Part shown: piece after piece, positions 23,160-32,980 of the stretch
Position numbering within the stretch: the stretch's first letter is position 1
How the letters are laid out: every line of letters begins with the position of its first letter
DNA from: Patiria miniata
Taxonomy: Eukaryota; Echinodermata; Asteroidea; Valvatida; Asterinidae
Reading direction: 5' to 3'
Assembly: GCF_015706575.1 (NCBI RefSeq)
Contig: NW_024037062.1
Span: 678,811 to 742,810, forward strand
Length of the DNA: 64,000 bases
The notes under the pieces: generated by a model
Database searches by the model: none
Told to the model about the DNA's origin: nothing
The model's input: the letters and a program-made list of their open reading frames with translations, nothing else
Position numbers and translations under genes: made by a program

Positions 23160-24110
23160 CTCAGGGTTCAGTTACACCCTTGTGTTGATTTGCGGCTAAT
23201 GCCGAGGGGCTGTGCAGCAGCCAAGAGACTCACATCTTCATCGATCCTCCGATTGGTGAACATTCCAGTCCGTTCCCTCTGCTTCCCAGTATTTGGTTTT
23301 CCTGCATTATTTTCTTTTCCCGCGTGCGCAAACATCCAAAATTGGCGGGAACTCTCCATCGAACCGTAAACATTGCACGAGAATTCCGATTGGCCTGTTG
23401 TCAATGGATACGAGGTATTAAATTGGTTCGTCTGTTGGAATGTGTGGCCGTTAGTCTCCCGTATCATTTTCAGGACGATTTTTTTTAAATTTTATGCTAG
23501 GTCTTTGAAGATATTTTAAGAGTAGGAGAAAGCGCTGATTGGTCACGTCGGATAATCTTTCTCCCTTTTCCTTATTGGCTTGTCGACAACCTTTGTTTGC
23601 ATTGTCAATAGTAACTCACGATGGAACGTTTTATACCGATACTTCGTGTCTTCATTTGTCGCACGATTGCTGCGTTTTTCTGAGTTTCAACTGCTTGTCT
23701 TACTTCATAGTTACACCAGTCAACCCAGTTGTATTTTTGTAGTGCTGTTGACGTTAAAAATACTCAAAATATCCCAGAAGAGTCATGCTCAAATCAGAGG
23801 TAATATTTTTGTTTTAAAGCGGTCAAATTCACTCCTAAATTGGTACCTTCCTCCCTTGCAAAGGGTTTACTTTGATACGGAAGAACTTGTTATTTTTAAC
23901 ACCAAACTCTAATGATACACAACTTACAAATTAAAGGGATACATTGGAACATTTGCAATTACCAAACGCGCCCGTAGTGATTAACCAGAAAAAAACCTTG
24001 CTCAAAGTGAAGATAAGACTGGTACCACATAGGCCTACCATGTGAAATTATTCCGCCTGAAATTGGTATCATTCAACAGAAACTCATTGGAGGTTGTTTC
24101 AGAAAGTGTG
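23160..24110 (+). other. Pitx large intron, unique stretch; no exon seen
   Basis: The segment at 23160-23470 has a more balanced composition, with CCGATTGG and GGCGGGAA motifs, and is a plausible regulatory island. At 23931 TTAA-AGGGATACATTGG resembles the end of the TTAA element family, but no partner end was found. Confidence 0.25.
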
Positions 24111-25149
24111 CAGGCCTACACAGCGTTATGGGGAGAGGTTTTTTTTTTTATTGTAAGGCAAATTAGGACCGAGTTATGGGGACTTTATGCTGTCCCCTCA
24201 GCGTTTTCGGTCCCCACAAATACCTCATACAGACGAGTGATCTGGTACACGGTACCCTGTGGAGACATGTGCATAAAAGGGAACACAAGATTGTATACGT
24301 CTCCACAGGGCAATTTCTAAAGGTAAATACGCCTCCACAGTGTTATCACGAAAAATATATGGATTTTACTCAAAAACTAGTAATTTCAAAGGTGTGTTGA
24401 TATGTTGTAAATTGAAGTATTTTATGTAAGTAATATTAAGTCCGAATTTCAGCCCAGGAAATTGATTCTGGTTAAAATAGGAGCATTTTGAAACTACACT
24501 TTCAAACTCGAAAACTTTAGTACACGAGAACAATGAAAATGACTCCACAAGGATACATATTCTAGTATACGTTTATGTCCCCATAACTACACGGAACAAG
24601 ACTGTGTGTTCCCACGGGCGTAGTTTTTTGCGTAAGCAACGGAATCCAGTTACGAGACCGACTAAATTCCAAAGACGATTTTCAGCAATTTTGTTGCTTC
24701 AACAAAAAAAATCTATGACCTATTACCTTTAATTTTATTCGTCTGGTGTCACATTATTCCGTTAAGTGCAGGTCGCTTCGTGTTTAATATTTCAGTAGAG
24801 CCTGAACAGCTTCGGACTCTTCCCTGTATACCAAGCAACCTGCCAAAGATATTAATCGCTTGGCCTAATCCGCGGAGTGGCACATTTATTCAAAATGCAG
24901 ACGAAAAATACATTTTGTTACACCTGCGTTTCTGGAGACTGTGTGGCGTCCTCCGTGTCCAAATTGTTTTTCTGGAGGAAAAAGTGCTGTGGTCCCGTCC
25001 GTCACTCGTCACATGGAGCAGTTGAGGCGACGTTTGAACGGCGATAGAGTGCACACGGTGTTTTTTCTCTTCAAGTCATTGCTCAGACACACTGAGGCTG
25101 TTTCATGTCTGATCCGTAAGCCGAGATGTAGAGTTAATTGTGTGCATGT

Positions 25150-25330
25150 TAATCAACTTAGGTTTTGCCCTTCACCGGCGTATAAACACTGTATACTCAG
25201 TGTGTTACCTCCCGAGTGAAAGTAGGACAAAATCACTCGGGTGGCACTCGAACCCACGACCTCCTGCTTTCTAGTGCAGAGGTTCGGTCGGTCTGTCAGT
25301 CGGTCGGTCTGTCTGTCTGTCTGTCCCCGA
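25150..25330 (-). mobile_element. Degraded tRNA-derived SINE fragment next to a GTCT microsatellite
   Basis: On the minus strand GGTTCGAGTGCC (about 25241-25252) is a good polymerase III B box. It is preceded by a tRNA-like GCAGGAGGTCGTG stem. The expected A-box side is replaced by GGTCGGTCTGTC simple repeats at about 25282-25325. CACTCGGG occurs as an inverted pair around the adjacent AAAATCACTCGGGTG. Confidence 0.4.
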
Positions 25331-26654
25331 AACCAAAAACAAACTATATTTGACCGTTTATATTGCATATGTCTGTCCCCGAAAATTTACCAAAATAAAC
25401 CCTATAAGTTTTCCACAAAATATAACTACCGAATTGAAATTTTCACAACAAATTAAATCTAATACTGAACAGGATTTGTTTGTAACAATTCGGAAAGATG
25501 TTTATGAAAAGTTTGTAAATGGAGGCAATTATGTGCAGTAATGTTATAGTCACGTGGTATTCTGTGTAGTGGTTGGACGGTATCCACAAGGAGAAAATGT
25601 CCCAAAAATTGACCAAAAGTATGGTGTTACATATGTGCCATCGGCGTCGCATTTTTCGCCAGAGCTTATTGTGCACTCGCTTTTTTTTTCTTTTAACGAG
25701 ATAGGAAACTACAAAAATGTCTAAAAATGTGAACAATATCTGCTGATGAAATAACACTTATCTATTTTTCTTTCATTTATAATAACACAAATGAAATTAA
25801 ACTATTTAAAAAAATATACCCATTTGTGATATTTCATATTGTTTGGTTACAGGATGAAAAAAGGGGCAAGTTCTTTAGGCTTAACCCCACTATAAAAGCC
25901 ATAGACATAGATGTTTCCATTTTAACCGTGCAGACATTTCATCTGTCGAATATGTGACACATAAAACAGTCGTTGAACAACTGAGAAAGTCCAATGAAAT
26001 TTTAAACGAAGATGCTTGAGAATGCCTCCTCCTGAATACCGTCGGGATGGCGATTTAGCAACTGAGCCTAGGTGCGTCAACGTGGTAAACCCATCAAGTG
26101 GTTCAAAGGCTGCGATTTTCCAGGGTCGTTGATGACGATGATGATGAAAAATAATTGACGGGTACGTGAACCTGACAAAAAGAAAAACTGAAGAAAGAAA
26201 AAAGTGCACGTTGGTTGTATATACTCGCCATTTTCTTAAGAACAATGCGTTGACACGACTGGAGTGAATCCGAGGAATATAATCTGGCGAGCTGCGCGCG
26301 GCATGCTGGAGGGATGGGGACGGGTCAGTCCGTGGCGATGAGAGAGAGCAGGCAATCGCAGACGGCGAGAGAGGGGGAAGTGTCAAGATAATACTAATCG
26401 AAAAACTCGGGGATTAAAAATCAGTTTGCATTCAGAGGCAAGCTATGCCGGCGGCGGCGGGGAGAAAGTCTGCCATTTGCCGCCTCTTTTACGCGTTCCA
26501 TCTCCGGAAACACTTATGGAGGAAAGGGTGTTGAATTCTGGGATTTTTTTCTTCAAATTCTGTTGCAATTTATCCCTGTGATTTAGTTATGAACAGACTA
26601 ATCCGGTGTGGCGTGAAATTTAGACTCCGTGAAATACGGACTCATTTTGTTGCA
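25331..26654 (+). other. Pitx large intron; no exon supported
   Basis: AT-rich until about 25920, then a more balanced segment at 25920-26520 with a (GGC)n-like spot at 26451-26462. A 154-codon minus-strand frame at 25922-26386 has no recognisable domain or splice boundaries. Confidence 0.3.
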
Positions 26655-26945
26655 TTGCGCATGCCTAGGCATAATGGTTGTGGTCGGTGTCATTATGAAC
26701 TTTGGACTTTTGTAAAATCTGGTCACTTTTACCTTATAGACTCATACACTGGCCGTGTCCCAATTACTTGGCTATACGGCTTGAAAATACACACTAGTCT
26801 ATGGTAAGTGGGTGCAGCCGCTACCGTAGACTCGTGGACACAGCTATTGTATGAGTCTATACAAGGTAAAAGTGACCAGATTTTATAGGAGTCCAAATTT
26901 CATAATGACACCGGCCACAACCATTTACTGAGGTGGCGCAACGCT
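26655..26945. mobile_element. Fold-back element with arms of about 130 bp
   Basis: The left arm, ATAATGGTTGTGGTCGGTGT through AAATCTGGTCACTTTTACCT to AGACTCATACA, is repeated as its reverse complement on the right, ending CCGGCCACAACCATTTA. The loop is near 26760-26830. Outer flanks (GCGCATGCC / GAGGTGGCGC) also show weak symmetry. No target duplication was recognised. Confidence 0.8.
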
Positions 26946-26974
26946 CATGGGTAGATGGCGCGCGTTCATAATAA

Positions 26975-27060
26975 GGCGCGCGCGTAATTTGACAATCCTA
27001 TTGGTCGAAGGCAAACTGAGTGCGCGCGTACCACCTGTGCACGAGTGTGGCAAGGTGTGA
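26975..27060 (+). repeat. GC-rich dispersed repeat (relatives at about 1020-1095 and 36210-36290)
   Basis: The block GGCGCGCGCGTAATTTGACA, CCTATTGGTCGAA, TGAGTGCGCGCGTACCAC recurs with small changes at 1020-1095 in the same orientation and near 36210-36290 inverted. Class unknown. Confidence 0.6.
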
Positions 27061-27156
27061 TTCAGTCCTGGCTTCTACTGTTGGACTTTATGGGAAAATC
27101 CATTAAATATTTCGAATTCAGAGGAGGCAAACTAAAAATGTTATATATTATTCTAC

Positions 27157-27822
27157 ACAGGGTAAATAAAATCAAAGGAAACCCAAATGGCGCACCCTAT
27201 TTTTGAGGAAGTTCTCCATGTAGCACGTTCAAGATCTAGGATATGAAAGCCCAAGTTATAAGCTTTCTTTTAGTAAAAGAATCATTCAAATCGCTCATGT
27301 ATTTTTCCAGTTATAGACGTTTAATTTCACAGAGTTTTATAAGGTTGTCCACGGGTCACAATGGTTAGTGATCTTTCACCAAATCGAAGACAATTTTCAC
27401 ATATTAAAAACCCACATCAGAACACTCTCATAACAATGATAACTGGCACTTATCATAACTTTTATGTACACACCTTCTGTTGCGAACGTTAAAACAACAT
27501 GCTTTGTAATTTCATAGTCTTGCCCTGGCCTCAACTTGGCTACCCCGGAGACTTATGGGATTATTTTGCTATCGTTTTCATGATACGACATGGTTTCATT
27601 TTACTGAAATATCACATATATCTGAAATGTGATCCGTGGATAAACTTATAAAACTGCGTTTGTGTTGAAAATTCCATAACTGGAAAAGTACATGAATGGT
27701 TTGAATGATTCTTTTACCAAAAGAAAGTTTATTAATTGGGCTTTCATATCCTAGATCAGGAAAGATCGAGATGCAGAACTTCCTTAAAAAATACTGGGTT
27801 TTCATTTTTTAACTCGCCCTGT
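27157..27822. mobile_element. Fold-back element, ACAGGGTGAGT family, copy 2 (first of a tandem pair)
   Basis: The left arm has ACAGGGTAAATAAAATC, GGAAACCCAAATG, CATGTAGC, CTTTCTTTTAGTAAAAGAATC and CATGTA. The right arm carries the reverse complements through to AACTCGCCCTGTAT. The centre (about 27360-27600) is unpaired unique sequence. A 45-bp flank after it (27826-27870) reappears after copy 3, so copies 2 and 3 with their flanks form a head-to-tail pair. Confidence 0.8.
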
Positions 27823-27870
27823 ATAGACCATGTCACATGTGATGTCATAATCGATAGGCAGCCCCAACAT

Positions 27871-28376
27871 ACAGGGTGAGTGAAAAAAACCCAGCGAAAC
27901 CCAAATGTCAGGACCATTGTTTTAGTGCAGTTCTGCATGTAGCCCTTTCATAATCTAGGACACAAAGGCCCAATTCATAGGCTTTCTTTTAGTACAAGAA
28001 TCATTCAAATCACCCATGTACTTTTCAAGTTACGGAATTACACATCCACCATTTTAACGTTCTGTCCACGGATCACAAGAAGGTAAGTGTTCTCTCAGCA
28101 AAACGAAAACGAATCATATAGGGATGTGTGTGAATTGTTTTCGTTTTGCTGAAAGAACGCACAGATTTTGTGTGATCCGTGGACAGAACTTTAAAGCGGT
28201 GGTTGTGTTTAAAATTCCGTAAATTAAGAAGTACATGAGTGATTCGAATGATTCTTGTACTAAAAGAAAGCTTATGAATTGACCTTTCATATCCTAGAGT
28301 TTGGAAGTGCTGCATGCAGAATTTCACTAAAACAATAGTCCCGACATTTGGGGTTCGCTTTTTTTGACTCGCCCTG
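27871..28376. mobile_element. Fold-back element, ACAGGGTGAGT family, copy 3 (best preserved)
   Basis: It begins ACAGGGTGAGTGAAAAAAAC and ends GACTCGCCCTG, with arms of nearly 250 bp. The inner hairpin is TCAGCAAAACGAAAAC / GTTTTCGTTTTGCTGA near 28097-28153. It holds the whole family consensus (TGTCAGGACCATTGTTTTAG, CTTTCTTTTAGTACAAGAAT). No open frame with protein similarity. Confidence 0.88.
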
Positions 28377-28429
28377 AATAAACCATGTCATATTTGACAT
28401 CATATCGATAGGCAACCTAAACATTTAGG

Positions 28430-29375
28430 CCTCGTTGGCATGACTTTGTTATGTTTCCTTGCGTTAAATAATTTATGTCAATATTTTCATAAATCGCTCG
28501 TATTTCTAGAGATGTGCCGGTTTACATGAAGTGCAGTATAGAGAACATCATGTTGCCACAACATCTATTTTCTGTAAGCAAATGTAATACATACGGTTGA
28601 TTCCATGGTTCGCGTCACCTTTAAGTTGATGGAGACCCATATACATGATTAAAGAGAGCAAGGTACCAACTAAACTATTGGCTTCCTATCGCTCAACGGA
28701 GGCTTACATGGAAAACTAGGTCCGATGACCTGACGTATTGAGGGATAGGAAAGCCGTCCACAAAAACGCATCGCGCCTTTCGGCGGGAAAAGTAGGCCCC
28801 ACGATACAGTCACTGTTCCCATTTTTTTCTCTCTCTCTCTCTTATCATCCCCCTTCTCTCTTCTCTGTGTTGTCTGTGCGAGGTATACACGCCGAATTGT
28901 GATGGGTTGCCAAGGTTGTCATTTCCCGCCAATTTCGTTCCGTTCGGCTCATCGGGCGGGAAAAGATGAGAAACTGTTGAGTGAGATTTGGGCCTGTGTC
29001 GTCTGCAACAAGAGTCGTGACTCACATTGCTAGTGATATGTCTTATTATGTGGAGTACACACATGCGGGCCTTCGCGAACAGAAAGGGGAAAAAACGCGC
29101 GTAAAAGCTATCGAGCTGAAAACAGAAAACAGCTTCTTAATGGAACAAATGGATATATAAAATAAATGTACAAACAAGCATCACAAAGCCAAGTAAATGG
29201 AGATCTGCAATCCAATAATATCCGATCAGGAAAGCAATTTATTGCCCAGGAAATTGTGAGAGTATACGTGTAGAGACAGCAACAATTAAAAAGACACCGT
29301 TGCATGTGAGCGAGCAGGGAATCAGGTGTGCACCACCCACGCACGCACCCAATCATGTTTACGTTACATACCTAG
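28430..29375 (+). other. Pitx large intron; no exon seen
   Basis: Contains (CT)n near 28829-28842. The somewhat GC-richer, apparently unique segment at 28730-29060 has GGCGGGAAAAG twice (near 28781 and 28955). Nothing coding is supported. Confidence 0.3.
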
Positions 29376-29652
29376 TGTGGACATTCTTTTGTTTTCGTGA
29401 AGTTAAGAAAAACCTGTGAAAAAAACTCATTTTACTCACACTGTGAAAACTCTTTCAAATCAGTTTTTGTCTACGATTCCTTTTAGTGTTTCTCTTCATT
29501 TTGCCACGGATAAACCTAACTCAAAATGCCTCTCAACCTGTTTTCCAGAGAGGGGAAAACATTGTGTGGACGTGGGCAAGTCCACACAACGTCGCTGCTG
29601 CCTGGTTTATGTGGACCTCTTTTGTTCGGAAGTCCACACAGTGAATGTAATG
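29376..29652 (+). repeat. Dispersed repeat, + copy of 22647-22910
   Basis: It is inverted relative to 22647-22910 and shares the same sub-blocks in reverse order. With the other copy it could form a roughly 270-bp stem across 6.5 kb of the large intron. Confidence 0.75.
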
Positions 29653-30397
29653 CTTGCAAAATCTTTGTAAACACCAGCAATGGTGGACCCCTTTTGTCCC
29701 TAATCCTCATTCCTTTACTCCTTTGTTTGTAGCTCTCATTGGTTTTGTACACGAATTTCAATCGTGGACTATCGGTCAATCGAGGACCCGTTGTTTGTTC
29801 CCTAACGCTTTTGTCCCTAGTCCACGATTGCCGGTGTTTACATACTCAAGAAACCACACCAGAAAGTGTGAAAGTCAACAGGACGAAAGATAAAGATCTC
29901 CATCTACTAAAAGTATCTTGTGAACTCATTCCCAGCTTGGATTTTCTTGTACCATTATAGTTTGAGTGAAATTCGTCAGTGTAAGGCAGTTTAAAAATAT
30001 TTAAAAAATAGGAAAATATAAAGCAAAAATAACTGTATTAACAAATTGCCATTATCTTCAGTGACATTTTGCAAATTAATGAAGCATTAAACCATCGTCG
30101 TATCATGCAGATCAGAATTGGGACTTTAAAGTTGCCGACTAACTGAACTGAAAGGTTGTTCAATTTTTCTTGTGTTTCCTGCTCATTGTAAGACTATACA
30201 GTATTTCAAACAAGTTCAACAAGGGCGGGTCTAAGGGTTGGTGTAGCTTACCATACACCCCCCCCCCCCCGCCCAAAAAAAAAGACGCAGGGTAATTTCT
30301 TTCATGATAGAAACATAACATTTTGTTTTTAGTCCCCTGAATTACGTCATTACTTGAACATTTTGAGTGACTAATTCAACACTCCAGGCGCGGGGCC

Positions 30398-31122
30398 GCC
30401 CGATAGTCCGAAGGTCCGATACTCCGAAGGTTCTTTATTCCGAAGGTTCGATAGTCCGAATGCACAAAAATTTCCATAAGAGGGGGTTCGTTAGTCCGAA
30501 AATGAAATAAGGTTCGTTAATCCGAACATTTGATGCAATAGTCCGAAGGTTCATTAATCCGAAGGTTCATTAGTCCGAAGGTTCATTTCTCCGAAGGTTC
30601 GGTAGTCCGAATTTAGAATAAGGTTTTAATAATCAGTCCGAAGGTTCAATAGTCCGAAACGAAAATAAGGTTCAATAGTCCGAAGGTTCATTATTCCGAA
30701 TTGACAATAAGGTTCGATAGTCCGAAAAGACTATAGGTCCGATAGTCCGAATCGACAATGCGGTCCGATAGTCCGAATATCGACAATAAAGTTCGATAGT
30801 CCGAATCAACAGTAAGGTCCGATAGTCCGAAGTGTCCGTACCGTATTGCCCATTCGGACAACGAACCTTATTGTCAATTCGAACTATCGAACCCTACCGT
30901 ATATTCGGACTACCGAACCTTATCATCTATTCGGACTATCGAACCTTATTGTCAATTCGGACTATCGAACCCTATCGTCTATTCGGACTATCGAGCCTTC
31001 TGATTAATGAACCTTATTCTATTTTCGGACTAATGGGCTATCGAATGGACTATCGAATCTTCGGACTAATGACCATTCGGACTAATGACCCTTCGGACTA
31101 AAGAACTTTCGGACTATCGGGC
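30398..31122. mobile_element. Large head-to-head array of AGTCCGAA units in the last Pitx intron
   Basis: From 30398 to about 30837 there are some twenty imperfect 14-22 bp units around GATAGTCCGAAGGTTC. From about 30850 to 31122 the same units run as reverse complements (TTCGGACTATCGAACC). The ends GCCCGATAGTCCGAA and TTTCGGACTATCGGGC are an inverted repeat. The whole can fold into a stem of up to about 350 bp. It ends 130 bases before the last Pitx exon. The TCCGA core is shared with the arrays at 1-175 and 43148-43488, though the spacers differ. The + strand frame at 30832-31101 is repeat-derived. Confidence 0.85.
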
Positions 31123-31251
31123 TGTAAGCCTCCAGGCTCCTACTTTGGAAACCCCTGGATTCGCCCTTGTTCACGTTAATGTTAATTAAGATATATGAGT
31201 AACATTTTTGATTAATTAAACATCTGTGATTGTCTTCCTTTTTATGGGCAG

Positions 31252-31794
31252 ATTTGGTTCAAGAACCGTCGCGCCAAGTGGCGAAAACGTGAGAGGAACC
31301 ACATGAACGAACTGAAGAACGGCTTTGGCACGCAGTTCAACGGTCTGATGCAGCCGTTTGACGACGGCTTGTACTCCGGCTACTCCTACAACAACTGGGC
31401 AGCCAAGTCGGCAGCCGCAGCCGCTAACCCCCTGGGGGCTAAGAGCTTTCCCTGGTCTCTGAATTCCGTCAGCCCGCTGGCCGGGGTCTCCAACCAACCC
31501 ATGTGTTTCAACTCGCAGACTACGATGAGCACGACGTTCCCAACGTCTCCCGTGAACGGCGTGATGAGCCACCAGAACTTGAACAATTCGGCCGGGGCTG
31601 CCGCGGCGGCGTGCCCGTACGCCTCGGTGCCGGCTTCCCCGTACGTCTATCGGGAGCCGTGCTCCAGCAGTATCGCTTCGCTTCGCCTTAAAGCTAAACA
31701 ACATTCAACATCTATGGGTGGTTTCAGCTACCCGGTCAGGCAATCGCCTACATTATCAGCTTGTCAGTATGCTGGACTCAATGGCCCCGCATGA
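31252..31794 (+). CDS. Pitx: Pitx terminal coding exon (homeodomain 47-60, C-terminal tail, OAR motif)
   Basis: The acceptor TTTTTATGGGCAG ends at 31251. The exon opens in phase 0 with [16 protein letters not shown]. This supplies W48, F49, K50, N51 and R53 of the recognition helix, and K50 defines the Bicoid-type TAATCC specificity. Homeodomain position 47 is Ile where vertebrate Pitx has Val. After it come [16 protein letters not shown] and [10 protein letters not shown], Pitx signatures, and then an Ala/Ser/Asn-rich tail with ACPYA and SPYVYRE. The OAR motif [15 protein letters not shown] is at exon residues 138-152 (31663-31707), and the end is [12 protein letters not shown] before TGA at 31792-31794. 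The exon encodes 180 residues. The C-terminus matches the family's usual end closely, so the gene is intact. Confidence 0.98.
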   Translation: MWFKNRRAKWRKRERNHMNELKNGFGTQFNGLMQPFDDGLYSGYSYNNWAAKSAAAAANPLGAKSFPWSLNSVSPLAGVSNQPMCFNSQTTMSTTFPTSPVNGVMSHQNLNNSAGAAAAACPYASVPASPYVYREPCSSSIASLRLKAKQHSTSMGGFSYPVRQSPTLSACQYAGLNGPA

Positions 31795-32792
31795 AAAGCA
31801 GACATCGATATTTCTAGAATTCAAATTCCTCAATAGTTTTGAGGAAAGAATAGTTTGTCAACCAGTACCTGAGAGGCTTACAATGGGCTATTACGGTGAA
31901 ATGACATATTAATAACAAAAAGCAACGCACAATAGAATTTTTTTTTAAATAATCAATATCTTGTCCATTTAAGAATATTTTGACTGCCTAGTTTATGTTG
32001 AGGATTTATCGATTCTGTCAGGATTTCGATTCCCTCGGAATCTAATCAATCATATGAATTATTTTTAACATGACGGTTTTGCTATCGGCGTATCAACATC
32101 CCAATTTGTTGGCGGATTGCACGACCATAGCACCATGCCCGTTACAGGTCACAATAATGGTGTAATTTTTAAATATACATTTTTTTTTTTTTTTTTTTTA
32201 TCACGTCAGAAACTTCTTGCCTAACTAGCAACGAGTGGTAATTCGTTTCTGTGTCAAAAGTCATTCGTGCTCTATTCATATAGTTTCCCCATACTTATGG
32301 ACAGAGACCCGAAATGAGTGAATGACATTTTGCCGCAGAATTTTAAAATAAGGCCACTGTGTACAAAGATTTTGTTAAAGGTGATAAGCTTTCAAAAAAA
32401 ATGTTGGCAATTGTGATTGTATGTACTATACACGCACCAAAGGATTTCCTAGATTCTTAGCGGGTTTTTGTAAATTATTAGATATTCAAGAACTTTCTAT
32501 ATATTGGAAAGAAATTATCAGATTATTACAGGGTCAGGAAAGTCACATTTTCTACCAAAAAATAGTACGGAGACAAGTGTACAAACTACGGAATACAAAT
32601 TCGTACTATGGTTGCTAAAGTTTATTTATTTAAAATTGGTTATATTGGTAGCTTTTCATTTTTGAGTGATGTCTCGCTTGTTCAGCAAGCCGTCTTTTTG
32701 TAAGGCTACCCTAAAAGCTGAAGCTGTTGCTATGACACTATATCTGCTCTGTGATGTGTGTTCTGTGTGGGGTAGCATCCACCGTATGACGT
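31795..32792 (+). other. Pitx 3' UTR and downstream sequence; poly(A) site not found
   Basis: No AATAAA is seen in the first kilobase after the stop. ATTAAA appears near 33085 and AATAAA near 33466. A poly(T) run is at 32181-32200. The 3' UTR end cannot be set from sequence alone. Confidence 0.4.
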
Positions 32793-32980
32793 CAGGCGTG
32801 GATCCAGAGAGGGGGGGGGTGTCGAAACACCCCCCCCCCCCGCTCTGACACTAACAAAAATTATAACAATAATGTGCTGCATTACATATGCCCGCCTGTC
32901 CGCAACAATCAGGCATAAAACATTCTGACGGGCCTGACCACCCCCCCCCCCCGCTTCAAAGATTCCCGGACCCGCCCCTG
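32793..32980. mobile_element. hAT-like MITE of the CAGGGGCGG family, G/C-run-rich
   Basis: The ends CAGGCGTGGATCC and, read inward from the right, CAGGGGCGGGTCC form an imperfect inverted repeat. The interior has two C-runs and one G-run. Flanks share GACGT but not as a clean 8-bp duplication. Related ends occur at 6046, 39190, 44969 and possibly 49045. Confidence 0.6.

Noticed and set aside
25922..26386. 154-codon minus-strand open frame in the Pitx intron
   Set aside because: No domain or splice boundaries; low-complexity His/Ser segments point to chance.
30832..31101. 89-codon frame with Ser/Arg/Thr/Ile repeats
   Set aside because: Derived from the AGTCCGAA array in the Pitx intron.
30398..31122. 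CRISPR-like regular repeat array
   Set aside because: Units are contiguous, variable and mirrored, without unique spacers, and the genome is animal.
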